DNA of 64,000 nt from Paludisphaera soli (GCF_011064595.1 NZ_JAALJI010000002.1:62001-126000); one strand, 5' to 3'. Counted from the stretch's first letter, positions 1 through 9,102 are shown. Numbers and translations are program-made. Notes: generated from the sequence alone by a model not told the origin.

Positions 1-637
1 AGACGGTCTGGGTCGCCGCGCCGCCGGTCACGACGCACTTCGGGGCCTCCGTCGCCGCCGAGCCCGCGGCGAACGTCTCCCCCTCCTTCGTCAGGCCGAC
101 CTCCATGGAGCGTGCGAAGGTGCCGCCCCGGGACGCCCGCCGCTCGAAGCCGAGGGTGTAGCGGACGTAATTGCTGTTGGCGCGGAGCGTCAGGCGCTCG
201 GCCGGGCGTCCGGCCGGGACGCCGGTCCGATCCAGCGTCAGGAGCTTGCCCGAGCCGTCGAGCGTCCCCTCGAAAGCGATCGTCCCGCCCCCCGACGCGA
301 CGGGGTCCGCCTTGAGGACGTACTTCTTGCGGGCTTCGTCATACCCGAGCGACGCGGACTTGATCTGCTTGTTCTTCTCAAGCTTGACGGTCATCCCGGC
401 CGGCTTGCCGTCGACGAAGCTCCAGGCCCAGGCGTGGGTCTCGGTCCACCCCCGGACGCGCTGCGTGGGATCGTCGAGCGACACCCCCTGCCCCTTCCAA
501 CTCCCTACGAGATACTCCAGTGGGGCGTAGGCCGGCGGGATCTCCCGGCCCTCGCCCCCGCGCGACGGCGACGCGAGGGCGACCAGGACGGAGAGGCCGG
601 CGAGGACGAGGGGGGGGAGGGGGCGTCGCATCGTCAT
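1..637 (-). CDS. Secreted lipocalin-like conserved protein, C-terminus beyond the window
   Basis: The reading frame opens at ATG 637 (or a second ATG at 631) and runs off the left edge, so only about 212 N-terminal residues are present. A signal peptide is clear: MTMRRPLPPL followed by a hydrophobic run ending near residue 27. The mature part begins with LEYLVGSWKGQG and then ETHAWAWSF. This is the pattern of small beta-barrel proteins of the DUF1579 or nitrobindin-like type, which often appear as secreted proteins of unknown function in planctomycetes. That family assignment is inference from a few motifs. The gene lies 8 bases after the stop of the redoxin/monooxygenase gene on the same strand, so the two are probably co-transcribed. 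The ligand or function is unknown. Confidence 0.7.
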   Translation of the reverse strand, partial: MTMRRPLPPLVLAGLSVLVALASPSRGGEGREIPPAYAPLEYLVGSWKGQGVSLDDPTQRVRGWTETHAWAWSFVDGKPAGMTVKLEKNKQIKSASLGYDEARKKYVLKADPVASGGGTIAFEGTLDGSGKLLTLDRTGVPAGRPAERLTLRANSNYVRYTLGFERRASRGGTFARSMEVGLTKEGETFAAGSAATEAPKCVVTGGAATQTV

Positions 638-645
638 CGGTCTCC

Positions 646-2607
646 TCACGGGGTGGGCTTCGCCTCCGGGGTCTTCGCCCGAGGGCCTCGACCCAGGAGG
701 GCCTGCAGGAGGCCGCCGCCGGGACGCGGCTCTTCGCGGAAGGTGCGGCGGTCGAGCGAGTCGCCGACGGGGACGTCGACGTCAATGTAGCCGATCATCA
801 TCTCCTCGAACGTCTGGTCGCCCCAGCGCACGGCCTTGGTCGGGTCGGGGTTGCTGGGGTTGTCGGCCGAGTTGTCGAAGTGGGCCAGGCAGTCGATCTT
901 GGTCCCCTTCGGCAGGATCGTCGGCTCCTTCAGGGTGTAGTAGCTCTGCCACCCGAAATCATAGGCCGGGACCGAGAGCGCGACCTCGGGCTCGCCCCCC
1001 GGCTTGGTGATCGTGTACGAGAAGTCCTTGCCACGGACGTGCATGTGGGGCATGAAGCTGAGGAGCCGCACCTCCTTCGGCAGGGTCATCGAGGAGGAGA
1101 CCGGCACGGCGGGCTCGCCGGGAGGGATCACGAAGCGAGGGTTGACGATCGGCAGGGTGAACGCCTCGCGGACGACGGGCTCCTTGGCGAACGAGAGGCC
1201 GAGCTTCGAACGATCCTGCCGCACCCGGCCGTTGGGCGTGTAGTGCAGCTCGAAGATCAGGTCGGAGCCGGCGGGGATCTTCTTGGCGGTCCCCGGCGGG
1301 AAGACCGACGGCATGTCCCCCGGCGCGTAGCCGCAGAGGTGCGAGCCGCCCAACCCCAGCCGACGCTCCTTCTTATGGTCGTCGACGTACATGAGGATGT
1401 GGTGGACGACCGACCGGTCGCCCGGCATGGCTTCGCCGCCACGGATCCAGACGTCCTCGGTGAAGTTGGTGGGGACGCGAAAGCGGACGTATTCGAGCAC
1501 GCCCTGGGCCGGCACGGTGTAGGTCTCGGGGATCTCGAAGACGACGTCGGGCTCGCCGATCGACCAACCCTCGGGGAAAGTCTTCGGGGCCGGCACGTCC
1601 TTCGGGTCGCCCAGCGGGGCCCCCTGGTCGATCCAGGCCAGGAGCGTGGCCCGCTCCTTGGCGGAGAGGCTGCGGTCGTTGGAGAACGAGCCGTGGCGGG
1701 GGTCGGCGTGCCAGGGGGGCATGCGGCGGACGTCGACGACTTCGCGGATCATCGCCGAATGCTTGCGGGCGTCGTCGTAGCCGAGGAGCGAGAACGGCGC
1801 CACCTGCTTGGGGCGATGGCAGGACTGGCACTTCTCCTGGATGATGACGGCGGCCGAGGCGTAGGTCACCTGGCCGACCTCTTCCACCTTCCCCTCAATC
1901 GCCTCGCGCGCCGAGCGGATCTCGGCCGACGGGGCCCGGACGCGGGAGACGTTGGCCTTCTGCGCGGCCTTGGGCTCCGCCTTCTGGATCAGGCAGCCGG
2001 CGACCTCCGTGGCCGCGACCTCGATCGGCCCCTTGGCGACGACGGCGTCGAGCGCCTCGCGGAGGTAGTTGCGCTCGGGGGCCGGCTTCCGCGAGCCGAC
2101 GACGTACTGGTCGTCGATCGCTCCCCGATAGCGGATCCGCGCCATGCCGTCGAGCACGAGGACCTCGGGGGTGCGCTCGGCCAGGGCGGAGTCGGCCACG
2201 ACGTTGTCGCGATCCTTCAGGATCGGGAAGTCGACGTGGAACTCGCGGGCGTGGGCCGCGATCGACTCGGCGGAGTCGCCGGCGTTGGAATTGATCCCGA
2301 GGAAGACGATGCCCTTGGGGCCGTATTCCTTGTTCAACTCGACCAGGCGGGGGAGGTAGAGGTCGCCGACCGGGCACTCGGTGCCCAGGAAGACGAGGAC
2401 CGCGCCGGGCTTGCCCGCGAAGCCGTAGAGGCGGTAGTCGCGCTGGGAGAGGAGGTCTGGGAGGGTGAAATCCGCCATCCGTTGGCCGACCAGGCGGTCG
2501 ACGGCCAGGGTCGCGGGGGCCTCGTCGAAGGCGACGGCGGGCGACGCCGCGAGGGCGGCGAAGATCGCGAGGAAGGCCCCCGCCAGAACCCGATCGGAAC
2601 GCAGCAT
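646..2607 (-). CDS. Redoxin - cytochrome c - copper monooxygenase fusion protein, secreted
   Basis: A 653-residue exported protein with a signal peptide (residues 1-26) and three modules. Residues about 40-190 form a thioredoxin-fold redoxin resembling AhpC/TSA, with TECPVG at 76-81 where a resolving-cysteine motif would lie; only one cysteine is present there. Residues 255-335 form a haem c domain with CQSCH at 260-264 and a candidate distal Met in RRMPPWH. Residues 345-630 resemble the peptidylglycine alpha-hydroxylating / ascorbate-dependent type II copper monooxygenase fold. There the likely copper ligands are His402-His403, His455 and the HMH at 521-523. The fusion suggests a periplasmic oxidoreductase in which electrons pass through haem and copper centres; the substrate is not evident. 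It appears to head an operon with the downstream lipocalin-like gene. Confidence 0.85.
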   Translation of the reverse strand: MLRSDRVLAGAFLAIFAALAASPAVAFDEAPATLAVDRLVGQRMADFTLPDLLSQRDYRLYGFAGKPGAVLVFLGTECPVGDLYLPRLVELNKEYGPKGIVFLGINSNAGDSAESIAAHAREFHVDFPILKDRDNVVADSALAERTPEVLVLDGMARIRYRGAIDDQYVVGSRKPAPERNYLREALDAVVAKGPIEVAATEVAGCLIQKAEPKAAQKANVSRVRAPSAEIRSAREAIEGKVEEVGQVTYASAAVIIQEKCQSCHRPKQVAPFSLLGYDDARKHSAMIREVVDVRRMPPWHADPRHGSFSNDRSLSAKERATLLAWIDQGAPLGDPKDVPAPKTFPEGWSIGEPDVVFEIPETYTVPAQGVLEYVRFRVPTNFTEDVWIRGGEAMPGDRSVVHHILMYVDDHKKERRLGLGGSHLCGYAPGDMPSVFPPGTAKKIPAGSDLIFELHYTPNGRVRQDRSKLGLSFAKEPVVREAFTLPIVNPRFVIPPGEPAVPVSSSMTLPKEVRLLSFMPHMHVRGKDFSYTITKPGGEPEVALSVPAYDFGWQSYYTLKEPTILPKGTKIDCLAHFDNSADNPSNPDPTKAVRWGDQTFEEMMIGYIDVDVPVGDSLDRRTFREEPRPGGGLLQALLGRGPRAKTPEAKPTP

Positions 2608-2785
2608 CGATGACTCCCCAGGTACTTCGCGGCGGTCCCCGGCTCGGGACGATCGTAGTGGAGGATAGCCGGAAACGCCCTTGTGCGAAATCGTAATTCC
2701 CTATACATGCTTGAGGTGAACGCCCCCGGGAGGGTCCCGCGGGCGCCGTCGTCGCGATCGAACGAGCCGAATCGAGCCGAGCCGG

Positions 2786-4507
2786 ATGGAACCGGAAAGG
2801 TCCCCCCGACAGACCGACGCCCCTCGTCCCCCGGCAGACGCCGGGCCGCCCCGGCCCCGCCTTCGCCGGCTCGTCGACGAGCCCCGGAGCGAGACGTCCC
2901 GGGTGCTGGGCCCGGTCGGCCGCCTGCTGGCGAGCCGGGCCGTCGGGACTTTCGTCGTCCTGGGCCTGGCCGCCCGCATCGTCCGCTACGCCCAGGGTCT
3001 ACCCTTCTGGTCGGACGAATGTTTCCTGGCGGTGAATTTCATCCGGCGAGGCTACCTCGACCTGATGAAGCCGCTGGAGAACGGCCAGATCTGCCCCCTG
3101 CTCTTCCTCTGGATCGAGCGGACGGCGGCTTCCTGGCTGGGCTTCTCGGAGTGGTCGCTCCGGCTCTTCCCGCTGCTCTGCGGGCTGACTTCCGTGGTCC
3201 TCTTCGAACGCGTCGCCCGGCTTCACCTGCGCGGGACGTCGCTGGCGGCGGCCGTGGGGATCTTCGCCGTGAGCGTCCACCCGATCCGCCACGCGGCCGA
3301 GGCCAAGCCGTACGCGTCGGACCTCCTCGCCGCGCTGGTGCTGCTCGCGCCGGCGGCCGCCTGGCTGGCAGAACGCGACCGCTCGAGATGTCTCTGGGTC
3401 CTGTTGATGGCGCTCCCCCCCGCCCTGGCGGTTTCGAACCCGGCGCTCTTCGCGGCGGGCGGGCTGCTGCTCGCCCTGGCGTGGCCGGTCTGGAAGACGG
3501 GGCGCTGGGCGGACCGGACCGCGTTCGTCTGCTGCGGGGTGATGACCGGGGGCCTCTTCCTGGCGCTGCACGTCGGCTTCGGCTCGATCCAGGGGGCGGC
3601 GGCGATGGACGGCCTCCGCCGCTACTGGGCCGCCGGCTTCCCGCCGCTGGACGCCCCGACGAACCTCCCCGGATGGCTGCTCTCGGCCCTGACGGGGAGC
3701 GTTTTCGCCTATCCCGGAGGGGGTGCCCGAGGGGCGAGCGCGGCGACCTTCCTGACGTGCCTGGCCGGCGCCGCGGCGCTCCGGCGTCGAGGCCGGGCCG
3801 CCGTGGCGGCCGCCCTGGCGGCCCCGATCGGCCTAAACCTGATCGCCGCCGCCCTTCACCGTTATCCGTTCGGCCCCGAGGCGCGGCTGGCCCAGTATGC
3901 GGCCCCGGCGATCTGCCTCCTGGCCGGGGCCGGCTTCGGCTCGATCCTCGACGCCGTCCGCCGGCCGAGGCTTCGAACCGGCCTGACCTACGCCGGCGTC
4001 TCGGCGCTCCTCGCCTGCGCGGCGGCTCCGCAGATCGCGAGTTGGCGCCACCCGTACCGGATGCCCCACGACCGCGAGGCGCGCGAGTTCGCCCGGACCT
4101 TCTGGACCGAGGTCGGCCGGGATGCGGTGGCGGCTTGCGCCCATCTCGACTACAACCTCGATCGGCCGGGCTCCTGGCAAGGGCGGAGGGCCTGGTATCT
4201 CTGCAACCAGGCCGCGCACTCGCCCCAGCGCCGCGAGGCCGGCGGCCCCCGATTCGAAGAGGTGTCCGAAGCCCGTCCGCTCCGCTGCGTCGTCTTCGAC
4301 GAGGACCCCTCGACCCCTCACGTCGCGTCGTGGCTGGCCCGGATGCGCTCGGAATACAACCTGCGCTCGATCAGGCCGGTGCCGACCCGATCGACGTTCG
4401 GCGACGATTCGAGGCCCGTGGTCGAGACCTACTGGATCTATGAGTTCACGCCGCTCCGCCCGCGGATCGGACGACTCGCACCGATGAACGGAGACCTCCC
4501 AGGATGA
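2786..4507 (+). CDS. GT-C type membrane glycosyltransferase-like protein, copy 1
   Basis: A 573-residue integral membrane protein with about ten hydrophobic segments after a charged N-terminal tail of about 45 residues. The first extracytoplasmic loop carries the acidic pair in FWSDECFLAVNF, and KPYASDLLAALVLL follows. Together these match the glycosyltransferase 39 / ArnT-like fold, which transfers sugars from a polyprenyl-phosphate carrier. The C-terminal part from about residue 400 is soluble (REFARTFWTEV onward). The next gene is a clear paralogue with the same architecture and overlaps it by an ATGA. ATG 2786 has no good Shine-Dalgarno sequence, so the start is uncertain. The acceptor (lipid, polysaccharide or protein) cannot be told from the sequence. 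Confidence 0.75.
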   Translation: MEPERSPRQTDAPRPPADAGPPRPRLRRLVDEPRSETSRVLGPVGRLLASRAVGTFVVLGLAARIVRYAQGLPFWSDECFLAVNFIRRGYLDLMKPLENGQICPLLFLWIERTAASWLGFSEWSLRLFPLLCGLTSVVLFERVARLHLRGTSLAAAVGIFAVSVHPIRHAAEAKPYASDLLAALVLLAPAAAWLAERDRSRCLWVLLMALPPALAVSNPALFAAGGLLLALAWPVWKTGRWADRTAFVCCGVMTGGLFLALHVGFGSIQGAAAMDGLRRYWAAGFPPLDAPTNLPGWLLSALTGSVFAYPGGGARGASAATFLTCLAGAAALRRRGRAAVAAALAAPIGLNLIAAALHRYPFGPEARLAQYAAPAICLLAGAGFGSILDAVRRPRLRTGLTYAGVSALLACAAAPQIASWRHPYRMPHDREAREFARTFWTEVGRDAVAACAHLDYNLDRPGSWQGRRAWYLCNQAAHSPQRREAGGPRFEEVSEARPLRCVVFDEDPSTPHVASWLARMRSEYNLRSIRPVPTRSTFGDDSRPVVETYWIYEFTPLRPRIGRLAPMNGDLPG

Positions 4508-6192
4508 GCACGGAAGCTCGACGCCTCCCCTTCGAAGCACCGCTGACCCCCTTTCGCATCGGCGGAGGCGATGGCGCGGAGGCGGACGACCGCTGGTTCG
4601 AGCGCGTGAGTTGGATTCTAGTCGCGCTCGGGGTCCTGGTCCGACTGGTCCGGTATCTGGTCGACTATCCCATCTGGCACGACGAGGCGTTCCTGGCGGC
4701 CAGCCTCTGGGATCGGAGCTTCGCCGACCTCGCGAAGCCGCTGGAATACGGCCAGGTCGCCCCCTGGATGTTCCTGGCGATCGAGCGGCTGTTCGTGCTC
4801 GGGCTGGGCTACTCGGAAATGACGCTACGCCTGTTCCCCACGCTATGCAGCATCGCGAGCGTGGTCGTCTTCCGCCACCTGGCCTCGCGCGTGGTCCGGG
4901 GCTGGGGCCTCGTCCTGGCGACCGGCGTCCTGGCCTGTGCGTTCTACCCGATCCGCCACGGCAACGAGATCAAGCCCTACGGCTCCGACCTGCTGGCCGC
5001 GCTGCTGATCCTCACCTTCGCGGTCGAATACCTCCGAAGGCCGGAATCGAGCCGATGGTGGTGGATCGGCGCGGCGGCGATGCCCGTCCTTCTCGGCGTG
5101 TCGTATCCGGCGGTTTTCGTGGCCGGCGGCGTCTGCGCCGCGACGGCCCCCGCGGCGCTGCTCAGGGGGAACAACCGGGTCCGCGCGGGCTTCCTCGCCT
5201 ACGGGCTGGCGTTGTCGGCGTCGTTCCTGACGATCTACCTGGCGGCGACGGTCTCCCAGCAACGGGCCATGGGGGAGCATTATCGGGTCGGCTACTGGCG
5301 CGAGTCGTTCCCGCCGCTCGATCGACCGGCCTGGATCCCGGTCTGGCTGCTCGACCAGCACGCAGGGAACATGATGGCGTATCCGGTCGGCGAGCGCCGG
5401 GGCGGGAGCGCGGCGACCCTGGTCTGCGCGATCGCCGGGGCGGCGGCCCTGTGGCGGAGCGGGCGGCGGACCCTGGCGGCGGCGCTTGCGGCGCCGTTCG
5501 GCCTGGGGTTGGTCGCCGCCTTCCTCGGGCGATATCCCTACGGCGGCGAGGCGCGAATCATGCAGTACGTCGCCCCCTCGGCCTGCCTGACGGCCGGACT
5601 GGGGATGGCGGTGCTCGCGAGCCGGATCCGGCGGCCGGGGCTGGCCCCTCGGATCCCCCGGCTCCTGCTGACGGCTCTGATCCTCCTGGGAGTCGGCCTG
5701 ATCGCCAAGGACCTGGCCATGCCTTACCGGGTCTTCAAGGACGTCCGGACCCGCGAGTTCGCGCGCTCGTTCTGGACCGAGCAGGCGCGCGGCGCCGACC
5801 TGGCCTGTGCCAAGGCGGACCTGGGGCTGGAGATCGACCCGCATACGTGGGAGGCGGGGATGTCGGCCGTCTACCTGTTCCACCAACGGCTCTACTCGAC
5901 ACGACACCGGGCCAAGCAGCCTTTCCGGCTGGAGCCGGGCCGGCAATCGGAAGACCGCCCCCTTCGGCTGGTGCTCTTCCGCGACTACGAGGCCGACGAG
6001 CCGGCCGTGCAGTCCTGGCTGGCCGAGATGGGGCGGGACTGGACGCTCCGGTCCTCCCGGTCGTTCGTCGTCGACCCGGCCCCGTCGAAAGAGTCGTGGC
6101 TCCGCGACGCCTACGGGGTCTTCGACTTCGTCCCCCGCGGCCCCTCGGCGGCGAGTCGAGATGAAGGACCGGAGGTCGGCCGAAGGTTGTAA
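4504..6192 (+). CDS. GT-C type membrane glycosyltransferase-like protein, copy 2
   Basis: A 562-residue integral membrane paralogue of the preceding gene. It starts at the ATG of an ATGA overlap with that gene's stop, which implies translational coupling. Collinear landmarks are IWHDEAFLAAS (acidic loop motif), LAKPLEYGQVAPW against LMKPLENGQICPL, YSEMTLRLFPTLC against FSEWSLRLFPLLC, and REFARSFWTEQ against REFARTFWTEV. The pair therefore arose by tandem duplication and kept the catalytic-loop acid residues. The likely role is transfer of a sugar from a lipid-linked donor on the outer face of the cytoplasmic membrane. The two may act on different acceptors or as a heterodimer; this is inference. 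Confidence 0.78.
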   Translation: MSTEARRLPFEAPLTPFRIGGGDGAEADDRWFERVSWILVALGVLVRLVRYLVDYPIWHDEAFLAASLWDRSFADLAKPLEYGQVAPWMFLAIERLFVLGLGYSEMTLRLFPTLCSIASVVVFRHLASRVVRGWGLVLATGVLACAFYPIRHGNEIKPYGSDLLAALLILTFAVEYLRRPESSRWWWIGAAAMPVLLGVSYPAVFVAGGVCAATAPAALLRGNNRVRAGFLAYGLALSASFLTIYLAATVSQQRAMGEHYRVGYWRESFPPLDRPAWIPVWLLDQHAGNMMAYPVGERRGGSAATLVCAIAGAAALWRSGRRTLAAALAAPFGLGLVAAFLGRYPYGGEARIMQYVAPSACLTAGLGMAVLASRIRRPGLAPRIPRLLLTALILLGVGLIAKDLAMPYRVFKDVRTREFARSFWTEQARGADLACAKADLGLEIDPHTWEAGMSAVYLFHQRLYSTRHRAKQPFRLEPGRQSEDRPLRLVLFRDYEADEPAVQSWLAEMGRDWTLRSSRSFVVDPAPSKESWLRDAYGVFDFVPRGPSAASRDEGPEVGRRL

Positions 6193-6331
6193 TTGTGAAC
6201 GGAACGGTCTGGCCAACGGGCTGACGCAAAGATAAGCTAGAGGATGAAGTGAGCGTGCGGCCGACTCCGCAAGGGGACGGCCTCGCGACTCGGGGCCGAC
6301 GATATTAAAATTCGACGTGACGGGGTTCGCC

Positions 6332-6649
6332 ATGCGTTTGGCGGCAGTGATCCTGCCCGAGCTGGGGACCGATCCGGACATGCCGATCATCGTCAGCCAC
6401 TGGTACGCCGGGAGGGGTGACGACGTGTGGGAGGGGGACCGGCTGGTCGAGATATCGGCCGGCCCGCTGACCTTCGACGTCGCCGCGCCCGCGACCGGGC
6501 GCCTCGTGGAGATTCGCGGCCGAGAAGACGACCCGGTGACCCCGGGCTCGATCCTCGGCTACGTGGCTCCGAGTGAGGAGCAGGACGGTGGCGACGAGGA
6601 TTCGGGCCGTAACCGGGGGACCGGCGGTCAGGGCGATGTCACGCGCTAG
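6332..6649 (+). CDS. Lipoyl/biotinyl-fold protein lacking the modified lysine
   Basis: A 105-residue protein whose residues about 10-75 follow the single-hybrid (lipoyl/biotinyl) fold: HWYAGRGDDVWEGDRLVEI, then PATGRLVEI and PVTPGSILGYV. At the hairpin tip, where lipoylated domains have D-K-A, this protein has A-G-P-L, so the acceptor lysine is missing. It is therefore unlikely to carry lipoate or biotin. The C-terminal 25 residues are polar, Gly-rich and probably disordered. I prefer ATG 6332 over the upstream GTG at 6317, because the fold begins at MRLAAVILPEL. The neighbouring Nudix gene starts 17 bases downstream. The function is unknown; such domains can act as protein-protein modules. 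Confidence 0.7.
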   Translation: MRLAAVILPELGTDPDMPIIVSHWYAGRGDDVWEGDRLVEISAGPLTFDVAAPATGRLVEIRGREDDPVTPGSILGYVAPSEEQDGGDEDSGRNRGTGGQGDVTR

Positions 6650-6666
6650 TCAGGTCGCCGCCGGTC

Positions 6667-7182
6667 ATGACCACGTTTCACGAACGATCCGCCGGAGTCA
6701 TCCCCTACCATCGCGGTGGGGACGGGACGTATACGTTCCTCGTCCTCCACTCGGCGACGGTGCGGAACCCGCGCGCCAAGTGGGAATTCCCCAAGGGGGG
6801 CGTCGAGGCCGGCGAGACGCCCCGGCAGGCCGCCGGCCGGGAGTTCCAGGAAGAGACCAGCCTCTCGGACTGGAGCTTCCGCGACGGCTTCGAGCGGAGC
6901 CTGTCGTACACGTACATCCGTCGCGGCCGCAAGGTCGTCAAGACGGTGACCTACTACGTCGTCGAGGTCCGCGAGCCGATCCTCCCCACCCCCTCCCTGG
7001 AGCATGTGGAGGACCCCCACGGCCACTGGTTCCACTGGGGGACCTTCGAGGAGATCAACCGCCTCCTCTACCACACCAAGATTCGCCAGGTCTTCGCCGA
7101 AGCCGAGGCGTGGCTCCAGGGCGTCGACCACCCCGCCCCGGCGGCCGAGCCCGAGGCCGAGCCCGCCCCCCCCTCCTCCTGA
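6667..7182 (+). CDS. Nudix hydrolase
   Basis: A 171-residue protein that should cleave nucleoside diphosphates linked to another moiety. The Nudix box spans residues 44-66: G44, E50, R58-E59 and E62-E63, which bind the catalytic Mg2+. The usual glycine near its end is Ser65. The surroundings KWEFPKGGVEAGE and the small size resemble diadenosine-polyphosphate hydrolases and related housecleaning Nudix enzymes, so Ap4A-type activity is a reasonable guess but not shown. The last 25 residues are a Pro/Ala/Glu-rich tail. The start ATG 6667 has no obvious ribosome binding site. The gene sits between a lipoyl-fold gene and the tmk-holB pair on the same strand. Confidence 0.88.
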   Translation: MTTFHERSAGVIPYHRGGDGTYTFLVLHSATVRNPRAKWEFPKGGVEAGETPRQAAGREFQEETSLSDWSFRDGFERSLSYTYIRRGRKVVKTVTYYVVEVREPILPTPSLEHVEDPHGHWFHWGTFEEINRLLYHTKIRQVFAEAEAWLQGVDHPAPAAEPEAEPAPPSS

Positions 7183-7272
7183 ACGGCCAGAGGCCGGCCC
7201 GCGCTGCGAGGGCGGCGGGGGCTCGCGATCCGATCGGCGGGGCGTTAGGATCCTGTCAGGAGGACCCCCGAC

Positions 7273-7965
7273 GTGACGACCCTGGACCCCGGCGACGCCA
7301 CCCCCCCCAGGCCCCATCCCGGCTTCTTCCTCGTGTTCGAAGGCCCGGACGGCGGCGGCAAGTCGACCCAGGCGGCGCGGGTGGGCGACTGGCTCCGTGA
7401 AGAAGGCTTCGACGTCGTCGCCTGCCGCGACCCCGGCGGGACACCCCTCGGCGAGCGTCTCCGCTCCGTGATCCTCGCCGACGAGAGCGTCCACCCCTCC
7501 ATGAGGGCCGAGATGCTCCTCTACATGGCCAGCCGCGCCCAACTGGTCGAGGAGGTGATCCGGCCCTCGCTGCAGGCGGGTCGCGTCGTGGTCTGCGACC
7601 GCTTCCTGCTCTCCAATCTCGTGTACCAGGGGGTGGCGGGGGGCCTGCCCCTGGACGAGATCGCCCGCGTCGGCGGCGTGGCGACCGGCGGGTTGCTCCC
7701 CGACCTGACCCTGATCCTCGACGTCCCCCCGGACGTCGCCCGCCGACGAACCGGCCCGGCCCGCGATCGGATCGAGAAGCGGCCGGCGGAATATCAGAAA
7801 CAGGTCCGCTCCGGGTTCCTCGCGGCCGCCCGTCGGGAGGCCGGCCAAACAGCCTTCTATGGCGGCTCAACCGCCTTGATCGACGGCGGGGACGAGGCCG
7901 ACGCGGTCTTCGCCCGGATCCGGAAGGAGGTGGAGGATGCCCTGGCGCTCGGTCCGAGGTCATGA
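7273..7965 (+). CDS. tmk: Thymidylate kinase
   Basis: A 230-residue enzyme phosphorylating dTMP to dTDP for DNA synthesis. The P-loop GPDGGGKST is at residues 24-32. The DPGGTPLGERLR segment contains the substrate-binding region usually seen as REPGGT. The DRF motif (VVCDRFLLSN) and the Arg-rich lid RRTGPARDR follow. The first 16 residues are an extra Pro-rich lead compared with typical family members. The start is a GTG, chosen because AGGAGG lies at 7258-7263, about nine bases ahead. Its end overlaps the start of holB by 29 bases, a common pairing of tmk and holB in bacteria. Confidence 0.95.
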   Translation: MTTLDPGDATPPRPHPGFFLVFEGPDGGGKSTQAARVGDWLREEGFDVVACRDPGGTPLGERLRSVILADESVHPSMRAEMLLYMASRAQLVEEVIRPSLQAGRVVVCDRFLLSNLVYQGVAGGLPLDEIARVGGVATGGLLPDLTLILDVPPDVARRRTGPARDRIEKRPAEYQKQVRSGFLAAARREAGQTAFYGGSTALIDGGDEADAVFARIRKEVEDALALGPRS

Positions 7966-8974
7966 CCGCGTCGTCGATTCGCTGCGGTCGACGGTCCGGT
8001 CGGGACGCCTGCCGCACGCCCTGCTCTTCGTGGGCCCCGAGGGGGTCGGCAAGAAGACGTTCGCCCTGACTCTGGCCCAGGCGCTGTTGTGCGAGGAGCG
8101 GCCCGAGTCCGACCTCGAACCGTGCGGCACCTGCCCCGGCTGCGTCCAGGTCGAGGCCGGCACCCATCCCGACCTGCTGGTCGTCGGACGTCCCGAGGAC
8201 AAGCAGGAGCTGCCCATCAAGGTCATCCGGGACCTCTGCGACGAGTTCGGCCTCAAGCCGGCGCGGGGTCTTCGCAAGGTCGCCGTCGTCGACGACGTGG
8301 ACGCGATGAACGACGAGGCCGCCAACGCCTTCCTGAAGACCCTGGAGGAGCCCCCCCCGGGCGCGGTCCTGATCCTCATCGGCACGTCTCCCGAGCAGCA
8401 GCTGGAGACGATCGTCTCGCGCTGCCAGGTGGTCCGATTCGAGCCGCTGCCGCCGGAAGAGCTGGCCTCGTTGCTCCTGGAGAAGGGGGTGACGTCGGAG
8501 CCGGCCGAGGCCCTGAAGCTGGCGGCGCTGGCCGACGGCAGCGTCGGCCGCGCGGTGGGACTGGCCGACCCGGAGCTGGGCCGCTATCGCCGCGACCTGA
8601 TCGACGGCCTGTGCAGCGAGCGCGGCTTCGACCCCGGGGAGCAGGTCAAACGGCTCGACGCGTTCGCGAAGCAGGCGGGCAAGGAGTCGTCCGCACAGCG
8701 TCGTCGCGTCCGCCTGATGGTCTGGGAGCTGGCGCGTCTCTTCCGGGGCGTGCTCTGGCAGACCGCCGGCCTGGAGCCCCCCTCGCCCGACCCCGAGGAC
8801 CGTCGCGCGATCGCCAGGCTGGCCGAGCGCCTGGAGCCGGAAGACGTCTTCGTGCTGGCGGACCGCGCGATGGAGGCCGATTTCCACCTCCAGCGCAACC
8901 TCTACATGGCCCTCATCCTGGAGTCGCTCTTCCACGACCTGGCGAAGGTCATCAACCCCAGGGCGCAGTCCTGA
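7937..8974 (+). CDS. holB: DNA polymerase III delta' subunit
   Basis: A 345-residue AAA+ clamp-loader subunit. Seen in the sequence: Walker A as GPEGVGKKTF near residue 33; a Zn-binding cluster around C53 and CGTCPGC; VVDDVDAMNDEAANAFLKTL (Walker B region and helix); the SRC motif in IVSRCQVVRF; and a helical C-terminal third that would form the clamp-loader collar. It should help load the beta sliding clamp at the replication fork. The start ATG lies inside the end of tmk, so translation of the two is probably coupled. An inverted repeat at 8978-8986 and 9003-9011, just after the stop, could end the transcript, though it has no T-tract. Confidence 0.93.
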   Translation: MPWRSVRGHDRVVDSLRSTVRSGRLPHALLFVGPEGVGKKTFALTLAQALLCEERPESDLEPCGTCPGCVQVEAGTHPDLLVVGRPEDKQELPIKVIRDLCDEFGLKPARGLRKVAVVDDVDAMNDEAANAFLKTLEEPPPGAVLILIGTSPEQQLETIVSRCQVVRFEPLPPEELASLLLEKGVTSEPAEALKLAALADGSVGRAVGLADPELGRYRRDLIDGLCSERGFDPGEQVKRLDAFAKQAGKESSAQRRRVRLMVWELARLFRGVLWQTAGLEPPSPDPEDRRAIARLAERLEPEDVFVLADRAMEADFHLQRNLYMALILESLFHDLAKVINPRAQS

Positions 8975-9102
8975 GCCGCGGCGGATTTCCGGGCTCGCCG
9001 CGATCCGCCGCCTCGTCGGCGGCGTACGAAGCATGTAGCGAAGGCGGACCACCCCCTTCCGGTCGCGCCGACCTTTCCGATCCCGATCCGAGGAGACTCG
9101 AC

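Noticed and set aside
8978-9011. 9-bp inverted repeat after holB as a terminator
   Set aside because: The 16-base loop and absence of a T-tract make it weak; mentioned with holB only.
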